Source: Gemmatimonadota bacterium (GTDB taxonomy: Bacteria; Gemmatimonadota; Gemmatimonadetes; Longimicrobiales; Longimicrobiaceae). Taken from it: DNA of 11,033 nucleotides. The notes below the pieces were generated by a model. The model was not told where the DNA came from. It saw only the letters and a program-made list of their open reading frames with translations, and ran no database searches. The stretch covers positions 1 through 11,033 of the forward strand of contig JAFAYN010000056.1 in assembly GCA_019240375.1 (NCBI GenBank), written 5' to 3'. Below, piece by piece: positions 6,631-11,033 of this stretch (its first letter is position 1; every line of letters starts with the position of its first letter). A program made the translations under genes and the position numbers.

Positions 6631-7704
6631 ATGGTGAAGACCTCGACGACGGCCGGGCGGATCCTGGTCACCGGGGGGATGGGGTTCATCGGGAGCAACT
6701 TCGTGCGCCTCCTCCTGGCCGAGCGGCCCGGGTGGGAGATGTGGAACCTCGACCTCCTGACCTACGCCGCCAACCCCGAGAACCTGGCCGACGTGGCGCC
6801 CGCCGCCGAAGCCGCGGGGCGCTACCGCTTCGTCCGCGGCGACGTCGCCGACCCGGAGCGTATGGCGGAGCTGTTCCGCGCGGCCCGCTTCGACGCGGTG
6901 GCGCACTTTGCGGCTGAAAGCCACGTGGACCGCTCCATCGCCAGCGCCGCCCCCTTCGTCCGCACCAACGTGGTGGGGACGCAAGTACTGCTGGACGCCG
7001 CGCGCGAGGCCGGGGTGCGGCGCTTCGTCCACGTTTCCACCGACGAGGTGTACGGCGACCTGGAGGCGGACGAGCCGGCGTTCACCGAGGCGACGCCCAT
7101 CCGCCCCTCCTCGCCCTACAGCGCCAGCAAGGCCGGCTCCGACCACCTGGCGCTGGCGTACCACCGGACGCACGGGATGGACGTGGTGGTCACCCGCTGC
7201 TCCAACAACTACGGCCCGTACCAGTTCCCGGAAAAGCTGATCCCCCTGATGATCGTCAACGCGCTGGAGGGGCATCCGCTCCCGGTGTACGGACGAGGGG
7301 AGAACGTCCGCGACTGGATCCACGTGGAGGACCACTGCCGGGGCGTGCTCGCCGCGCTGGAAGGGGGGCGGGGCGGGGAGGTCTACAACTTCGGCGGGGC
7401 GAGCGAGCGCAGGAACTTGGAGGTGGTGCGCCGGATCGCGCGCGCGGTCGGCGCCTCCGAGGAATTGATCCGCTTCGTCACCGACCGGCCGGGGCACGAC
7501 CGCCGCTACGCCATCGACTTCGCCAAGGCGCGCGCCGAGCTGGGGTGGACCCCCTCGCGCACCTTCGACGAGGGGCTGGAGGCGACGGTGCGCTGGTACC
7601 TGGACAACCGCGGGTGGTGGCAGCGGGTGCGCGACGGCGCCTACCGGACCAGCGCGGAGATGATCGCCAGCTGGGGCGAAACCGGGGTGGAGGCCGCGCG
7701 ATGA
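6631..7704 (+). CDS. rfbB: dTDP-glucose 4,6-dehydratase
   Basis: A 357-residue enzyme that converts dTDP-glucose to dTDP-4-keto-6-deoxyglucose using bound NAD, the entry point to rhamnose, fucosamine-type and other deoxysugars. The NAD motif GGMGFIGSN starts near residue 15. LDLLTYAAN, HFAAESHVDRSI, the catalytic T137-D138-E139 in HVSTDEVYGD, and Y163/K167 in SPYSASKAGSDH are all diagnostic of RmlB/RfbB. So are TRCSNNYGPYQFPEKLIPL and RDWIHVEDHC. Length and motif order are normal. The ATG abuts the upstream TAG, with GGAGA at 6623-6627 unusually close (three bases) to the start. About ten residues precede the first strand. The usual partners rmlA, rmlC and rmlD are absent from the window, so dTDP-glucose must come from a gene elsewhere. 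The product may feed an aminotransferase, possibly the one at 134, rather than rhamnose synthesis. Confidence 0.95.
   Translation: MVKTSTTAGRILVTGGMGFIGSNFVRLLLAERPGWEMWNLDLLTYAANPENLADVAPAAEAAGRYRFVRGDVADPERMAELFRAARFDAVAHFAAESHVDRSIASAAPFVRTNVVGTQVLLDAAREAGVRRFVHVSTDEVYGDLEADEPAFTEATPIRPSSPYSASKAGSDHLALAYHRTHGMDVVVTRCSNNYGPYQFPEKLIPLMIVNALEGHPLPVYGRGENVRDWIHVEDHCRGVLAALEGGRGGEVYNFGGASERRNLEVVRRIARAVGASEELIRFVTDRPGHDRRYAIDFAKARAELGWTPSRTFDEGLEATVRWYLDNRGWWQRVRDGAYRTSAEMIASWGETGVEAAR
7689..7693 (+). promoter_or_regulatory. Shine-Dalgarno for the acyltransferase gene
   Basis: GGAGG lies seven bases before ATG 7701, inside the end of rfbB. It is one of the best ribosome-binding matches in the window and fixes this start, although the reading frame is open further upstream. 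Confidence 0.7.
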
Positions 7705-8699
7705 GCGGGCGCACTCGGAAGAAGGGCGAGGCGAAGCGCCCGACGCTCGCCCACCGCGCCGAGTACGTGATGGCGCGCGCGCTGGAGTCGCTGGTCTCCA
7801 CCCTCCCCGAGGGAGCCGCCGACCGGCTCGGCGCCGGGGTGGGCGGGCTGGTGGGTGGGCCGCTGGGGATCCGGCGCTCCACCGTGGAGGCCAACCTGCG
7901 CCTCGCCTACCCGGACACCTCCGACGAGTGGATCCGGGAAACCTCGCGCGCCGCCTACCGCCACCTGGGGCGCGAGGCTACCGCCATCCTCCGCCTGTCG
8001 CGCCTCGACCCGGAGGCCATCGTCGCGCGCACCGAGCCGCACGGGTGGGACGAGCTGCACGCCGCGCTGGACGAGGGGAACGGGGCGATCCTGGTGACCG
8101 GCCACTACGGGAACTGGGAGATCGCCGCCGCCACGGTCGCGTCGCGCGGCCTTCCCATCGCCGCGATCGTCAAGCGGATGGGGAACCCGCTGGTGGACGC
8201 GCGGCTGGAGGAACTGCGCCAGCGGCTGGGGGTGGAGACCATCGAGACCGGCGACGCCCCCCGGCAGGTGCCGCGGGTGCTGCGGGCCGGCGGGGTGGTG
8301 GGGATCGTCGCCGACCAGGACGCGCGCCGCACCGGCGTCTTCGTCCCCTTCTTCGGGCGCCCCGCCTCCACCCACCGCGGCCCGGCCCTCTTCGCCCTGC
8401 GCCTGGACGCCCCGGTGTTCGCGTGCACGGCGCGCCGCAAGCCGGGGCCGGGAGTGCGCTACGTGGTGTCCGGGCACCGGGTTCCCGTGCGCCGCACCGG
8501 CGACCTGGAAGCCGACGTGACCCACCTCACCCGCGAGCTGGCCGCCGCCCTGGAGGCCGACGTGCGCGGCGCTCCCGAGCAGTACTTCTGGTTCCACCGG
8601 CGCTGGAAGACCGCGCCGCCGCCGGAACCGACCGACGCGCAGGACGGTACTAGGGAAGAGCGCGACGGGACGATCCTGCCCACCGGTGACCTAGCTTGA
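7701..8699 (+). CDS. LpxL/HtrB-family lysophospholipid acyltransferase
   Basis: A 332-residue inner-membrane-associated acyltransferase of the lipid A biosynthesis (LpxL/LpxM/HtrB) family, which transfers an acyl chain from acyl-ACP to lipid A or a related lipid. The region RRSTVEANLRLAYPD near residues 55-70 is the usual lead-in. The HX4E/D catalytic motif is H135-YGNW-E140, followed by the substrate block with ADQDARRTGVFVPFFGRPA and GPALFALRL. QYFWFHRRWKT marks the conserved C-terminal end. About 30 residues beyond it are acidic, apparently disordered and use less GC-biased codons. The protein is slightly long for the family because of this tail. The start ATG 7701 overlaps the rfbB stop by four bases and has a good Shine-Dalgarno. 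The protein may complete the lipid anchor of the glycan made by this cluster; a non-lipid-A acceptor remains possible. Confidence 0.9.
   Translation: MSGRTRKKGEAKRPTLAHRAEYVMARALESLVSTLPEGAADRLGAGVGGLVGGPLGIRRSTVEANLRLAYPDTSDEWIRETSRAAYRHLGREATAILRLSRLDPEAIVARTEPHGWDELHAALDEGNGAILVTGHYGNWEIAAATVASRGLPIAAIVKRMGNPLVDARLEELRQRLGVETIETGDAPRQVPRVLRAGGVVGIVADQDARRTGVFVPFFGRPASTHRGPALFALRLDAPVFACTARRKPGPGVRYVVSGHRVPVRRTGDLEADVTHLTRELAAALEADVRGAPEQYFWFHRRWKTAPPPEPTDAQDGTREERDGTILPTGDLA
8685..8689 (+). promoter_or_regulatory. Ribosome site supporting a TTG start
   Basis: GGTGA lies six bases before TTG 8696 and matches part of the anti-Shine-Dalgarno complement GGAGGTGA. In the GT2 frame a TGA occupies 8687-8689, and only AGC and CCT codons lie between it and the TTG. 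No other upstream start is possible. Confidence 0.5.
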
Positions 8700-9451
8700 T
8701 CTACATCTGCATCCCCGCCCTGGACGAGGCGCCGACCGTCGGGATCCTCCTGTGGAAGACCCGGCAGGTCATGGCGGAGTTCGGCCGCGACTACGAGATC
8801 CTGGTGCTGGACGACGGCTCCACCGACGACACGGCGGAGGTGGTCCGGCCGTACACCCGCGTCCTCCCGCTCACCGTCCTCCGGAACGAGCGGACGGAGG
8901 GGTACGCCGCGGCGCTGGAGCGCCTGGTGCGCGAGGCGGTCGCCCGCTCCACGCACCCCAAGCGCGACCTGATGATCGTGATGCAGGCCGACTTCACCGA
9001 GGCGCCGGAGGACATCCCCGCGCTGGTGAAGCGGATGGAGGGCGGCGCCGACGTGGTCGGCGGGACCACCACCGAGGTGGGGTCCGCCGCGTCGCGCGCG
9101 CTCCGCTGGTCGCGGCGCGGGCTCCCCTGGCTCCTGTCGCGCGCGGCGTTCCCGCGGGAGATCCGCGACCCCTTCGCGGGGTTCCGGGCGTACCGGGTGT
9201 CCGTGCTGAAGCGGGCGCTCGGCGACCGGGAGGGCGCGCCGCTGCTGACGCGCCAGGGGTGGGCCGCCAACGCCGAGCTGCTGCTCGCGGTGGCGCCGCA
9301 CGCGCGCCGGGCGGAAGCGGCCGAGGTGGGGGTGCGCTACGACCGACGCGACCGGGTGAGCCGCTTCCGTCCCTGGAGCACGCTGACGGAAGTGTGGGAC
9401 CTGTCGCGACGAGCGCCGCGAAGGACGGCGCCGCCGGACACGGGAAGCTGA
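8696..9451 (+). CDS. Glycosyltransferase family 2, TTG start
   Basis: A 251-residue GT-A transferase similar to dolichyl-phosphate-mannose-synthase-type GT2 enzymes, expected to transfer a sugar from a nucleotide donor to a polyprenyl phosphate or glycolipid at the cytoplasmic membrane face. The protein starts directly with the first strand (IYICIPALDEAPTV), then LVLDDGSTDDTAEV at residues 36-48. The second metal-site region reads QADFTEAPEDIP in place of the usual DxD, keeping only the last aspartate. DPFAGFRAYRV and the C-terminal RRDRVSRF block fit the family. No membrane helix is apparent. TTG 8696 overlaps the acyltransferase stop (TTGA) and is the only usable start: an in-frame stop sits seven bases upstream and the first strand begins at residue 2. 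The C-terminal RRAPRRTAPPDTGS is a weakly conserved tail. Confidence 0.88.
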   Translation: MIYICIPALDEAPTVGILLWKTRQVMAEFGRDYEILVLDDGSTDDTAEVVRPYTRVLPLTVLRNERTEGYAAALERLVREAVARSTHPKRDLMIVMQADFTEAPEDIPALVKRMEGGADVVGGTTTEVGSAASRALRWSRRGLPWLLSRAAFPREIRDPFAGFRAYRVSVLKRALGDREGAPLLTRQGWAANAELLLAVAPHARRAEAAEVGVRYDRRDRVSRFRPWSTLTEVWDLSRRAPRRTAPPDTGS

Positions 9452-9455
9452 ACGC

Positions 9456-9460
9456 AAGGA
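9456..9460 (+). promoter_or_regulatory. Shine-Dalgarno for the DUF3108 gene
   Basis: AAGGA lies five bases before ATG 9466 in a 14-nt spacer after the GT2 stop. This gene does not overlap its neighbour and appears to load ribosomes independently. The first codons after the ATG (ACA TAT AGA TAT) are strikingly AT-rich for this DNA, which would keep the initiation region unstructured. Confidence 0.65.
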
Positions 9461-9465
9461 CGGTG

Positions 9466-10278
9466 ATGACATATAGATATCCAGCGCGGGCGTCGATCCG
9501 GATCTTTCTTTCCGCGCTGGCGGTCCTGGCCGCCACGGGAGCACACGACGCCCGCGCTTCGTTTCAGGGATTCCAGCAGCCGGACACCATCCTCCAGGCC
9601 CCGGCGGTGATGCCGTTCGGCTCGGGCGAGAGGGCGGCGTACCAGGTGAAGCTGGGCGGGGTGGCGGTGGGGAGCGGCTCGCTGCAGGTGCTGGGGATCG
9701 AGAGCGTCAACGGCAACGACACCTACCACGTCCGCTTCCGGCTCTCGGGCGGGGTCCCGCTCGCCCGGGTGGACGACAAGTACGAGTCGTGGATCGACAC
9801 CGACGGGCTCTTTTCCCGGCGCTTCAAGCAGGACCAGAAGGAGGTGCGCTACGAGCGCCACCGCACCTACGAGTTCTTCCCCGAGCGGAAGACGTACCGC
9901 CGGACGGACAAGGCCGAGACGGGGACCATCCCCACCGACCGGCCGCTGGACGACATCTCCTTCCTGTACTTCGCCCGTACGCTCCCGCTCAACGTGGGGG
10001 ACACGTACACGCTGAACCGGTACTTCAAGGAGGACGGGAACCCGGTGGTGCTCCGGGTCCTGCGCCGCGAGACCATCAGGGTGCCGGCGGGGACCTTCCG
10101 GACCATCGTGGTGCGCCCGGTCATCAGGACCAAGGGGTTGTTCAGCGAGGGCGGCGAAGCGGAGGTGTACTTTTCCGACGACGCGCGGAAGGTCCCGGTG
10201 CAGATCCGGTCCAAGGTGCCGGTGGTCGGCTCGCTGACCATGCACCTGACGGAGTACGCGGCGGGAGCGCAGCGCTGA
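9466..10278 (+). CDS. Exported DUF3108 domain protein
   Basis: A 270-residue protein with a clear Sec signal peptide: arginines at 4, 8 and 12, a hydrophobic core at about 13-24 (IFLSALAVLAAT) and a likely signal peptidase I site after ARA at 29-31. The mature part looks β-rich and matches DUF3108: AYQVKLGGVAVGSGSL near 55-70, YESWIDTDGLFSRRFKQ near 105-120, and the C-terminal RVPAGTFRTIVVRPV followed by EVYFSDDARKVPVQIRSK and GSLTMHLTEY. The family is periplasmic or outer-membrane-facing in diderms and of unestablished function. It has no lipobox cysteine and no C-terminal membrane helix. Its place after the acyltransferase and GT2 genes suggests a job in handling or placing the cluster's lipid or glycan product, but that is only context. 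The ATG start is fixed by the signal peptide and the AAGGA site. The longer upstream open frame lies inside the GT2 gene and is rejected. Confidence 0.85.
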   Translation: MTYRYPARASIRIFLSALAVLAATGAHDARASFQGFQQPDTILQAPAVMPFGSGERAAYQVKLGGVAVGSGSLQVLGIESVNGNDTYHVRFRLSGGVPLARVDDKYESWIDTDGLFSRRFKQDQKEVRYERHRTYEFFPERKTYRRTDKAETGTIPTDRPLDDISFLYFARTLPLNVGDTYTLNRYFKEDGNPVVLRVLRRETIRVPAGTFRTIVVRPVIRTKGLFSEGGEAEVYFSDDARKVPVQIRSKVPVVGSLTMHLTEYAAGAQR

Positions 10279-10294
10279 GCTTTCGCTTCCGATG

Positions 10295-10300
10295 AAGGAG
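10295..10300 (+). promoter_or_regulatory. Strong Shine-Dalgarno for the last gene
   Basis: AAGGAG followed by six bases and ATG 10307 is the best ribosome-binding match in the window. It supports 10307 over the later in-frame ATG 10433, which lacks such a site. Confidence 0.6.
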
Positions 10301-10306
10301 ACCCGA

Positions 10307-11033
10307 ATGGCGTCCTGGCCGATCCATACGGTCGGGGCGCCATTTCGCTGCGCGGAGCCGCCGTATAGCTTGGGGCTGCTGCTCCGGCAGCTGTACGTCG
10401 AGAAGCACCGACCCCGACCTTTGCCCGACGACATGACCGAAGAGCAGCACCCGACAGGTGAGCCCGCGTCCGCCGCGCGTCCGGAGGCGGACCTTTCGCG
10501 CGTCCGCACCATCCCGGTGGGCGGGCGTCCCAACAAGGTCCTGGCCGAGCAGTATGCCTCTCCCCCGCCGGCCGATCCCGCCGCTCGGAGCTTCGGGGCC
10601 TTTCTCGGCTCCCTCCCCCGCATCCTCCAGGCCGAGTCCTTTCTGCAGGTGGTGGACGCGGTGGTCCGCGCCGTCCGGGCCGAGAAGACGGTGCTCTGGA
10701 TGCTGGGCGGGCACGTGGTGAAGACCGGGCTCGCGCCGGTGTTCATCGACCTGATGCGGCGCGGCGCGGTGACGCACCTGGGGTCCAACGGCTCGGCGGC
10801 GGTGCACGACTACGAGATGGCGCGCTGGGGCGGGACCAGCGAGGACGTGGAGGCCGGGCTGGCGGACGGCACCTTCGGCATGGCTGACGAGACCGGGCGC
10901 GACATGAACCTGGCGTTCCGGCGCGGGATGGAGCAGGGGTGGGGGATGGGCGAGGCCCTGTCCCGCGACCTGGACGGGCGCGACGACCTGGCCTACCCGG
11001 AATTGTCGCTGCTTCTGCAGTCGTACCGGCTGG
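10307..11033 (+). CDS. Deoxyhypusine-synthase-like protein, C-terminus outside window
   Basis: The frame is open from ATG 10307 to the right edge (242 complete codons visible). The recognisable part starts around residue 60 (RVRTIPVGGRPNKVLAE) and includes LGGHVVKTGLAPVFIDLM with K139, SNGSAAVHDYEMA with N161 and H167-D168-Y169-E170, and TSEDVEAGLADGTFGMADETG at about 177-197. From memory, this resembles a bacterial family described as deoxyhypusine-synthase-like, with a Rossmann-type NAD fold. True deoxyhypusine synthase modifies eIF5A, which bacteria lack, so the bacterial role would differ. The catalytic lysine region of deoxyhypusine synthase is near the C-terminus and out of view. The start is uncertain: 10307 has a strong Shine-Dalgarno, but residues 1-42 look unconserved and have lower third-position GC, and ATG 10433 is the alternative. 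The gene follows DUF3108 after a 28-nt spacer. Confidence 0.7.
   Translation, partial: MASWPIHTVGAPFRCAEPPYSLGLLLRQLYVEKHRPRPLPDDMTEEQHPTGEPASAARPEADLSRVRTIPVGGRPNKVLAEQYASPPPADPAARSFGAFLGSLPRILQAESFLQVVDAVVRAVRAEKTVLWMLGGHVVKTGLAPVFIDLMRRGAVTHLGSNGSAAVHDYEMARWGGTSEDVEAGLADGTFGMADETGRDMNLAFRRGMEQGWGMGEALSRDLDGRDDLAYPELSLLLQSYRL
10343..10369 (+). promoter_or_regulatory. Candidate promoter inside the 5' part of the last gene
   Basis: TATAGC at 10364-10369 resembles a -10 element and stands out in this GC-rich DNA. TTTCGC at 10343-10348, 15 bases upstream, is a weak -35 candidate. If it is active, transcription would begin near 10375-10378 and translation would have to start at ATG 10433. This rests on eye inspection only. 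Confidence 0.25.

Noticed and set aside
125..6640. The string AGATAGATG shared before the aminotransferase (134) and rfbB (6631) starts
   Set aside because: Only nine bases match, part of it being stop and start codons; flanking bases differ and no copy occurs before other genes. Most likely coincidence.
4338..6698. A 786-codon open frame on the minus strand
   Set aside because: It is antisense to three glycosyltransferase genes with clear motifs; its translation is rich in Arg, Pro, Ala and Ser with no domain. Long antisense frames are expected at this GC content.
5395..7497. A 700-codon open frame on the minus strand
   Set aside because: It covers the reverse of the second GT4 gene and rfbB and its His/Val/Gly/Pro-rich translation has no recognisable family; another composition artefact.
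8752..9465. Upstream extension of the DUF3108 frame
   Set aside because: It overlies the GT2 gene. The signal peptide right after ATG 9466 and the AAGGA site define the real start.
10279..10345. Possible terminator after the DUF3108 gene
   Set aside because: No stem of useful length followed by a T-run was found; only short GC-rich self-complementary bits such as GGCGCC.
1..11033. tRNA, rRNA, CRISPR, insertion sequence, phage or defence genes
   Set aside because: No repeats with regular spacing, transposase-like or nuclease-like proteins, terminal inverted repeats or structural RNA signatures were seen; the window is filled with envelope-biosynthesis genes.

Overview
The window is a very GC-rich stretch, clearly above 70% G+C by eye and with G or C in nearly every third codon position. 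It carries a surface-polysaccharide / lipopolysaccharide biosynthesis cluster, with every recognised gene on the + strand. The gene content implies a diderm (Gram-negative type) bacterium: an MsbA-like exporter tail, two family 9 (heptosyltransferase-type) glycosyltransferases, an LpxL/HtrB-type acyltransferase and nucleotide-sugar enzymes. The composition and the acyltransferase / GT2 / DUF3108 ending would fit Gemmatimonadota (Longimicrobium-like) or another high-GC diderm such as a myxobacterium. That placement is inference and was not tested.

Layout. 1-105 is the tail of an ABC exporter. 134-1264 is a DegT-family PLP aminotransferase closest to the WbpE-type sugar transaminases. 1264-2349 is GT9, 2346-3317 a UDP-glucuronate 4-epimerase-like SDR, 3317-4408 GT4, 4398-5468 a second GT9 and 5479-6630 a second GT4. 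6631-7704 is dTDP-glucose 4,6-dehydratase (rfbB/rmlB). 7701-8699 is an LpxL/HtrB-like acyltransferase, 8696-9451 a GT2 transferase with a TTG start, and 9466-10278 an exported DUF3108 protein. From 10307 an incomplete gene runs off the right edge; it resembles a bacterial deoxyhypusine-synthase-like protein.

Working together (inference). The epimerase, dehydratase and aminotransferase supply activated sugars. The four GT4/GT9 transferases and the GT2 build a core or O-chain-like glycan. The acyltransferase modifies the lipid anchor, the ABC exporter may flip the product, and the DUF3108 protein acts outside the inner membrane. No rmlA, rmlC, rmlD, polymerase, ligase or O-antigen flippase lies in the window, so the pathway is incomplete here.

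The cluster looks like one operon. From 1264 to 8699 the genes overlap or abut, except at one 10-nt gap. Both short gaps inside the block (106-133 and 5469-5478) are spanned by mini reading frames linked by ATGA/GTGA stop-start overlaps. The two genes set off by real spacers (9466 and 10307) instead have strong Shine-Dalgarno sequences. No RNA gene, CRISPR array, insertion sequence, attachment site or convincing terminator was seen, and no gene-free stretch exceeds 300 bases. I see no clearly new system. The points most worth a second look are the deoxyhypusine-synthase-like gene and its ambiguous start, the mini-ORF relays, and the exported DUF3108 protein beside a lipid-A-type acyltransferase.
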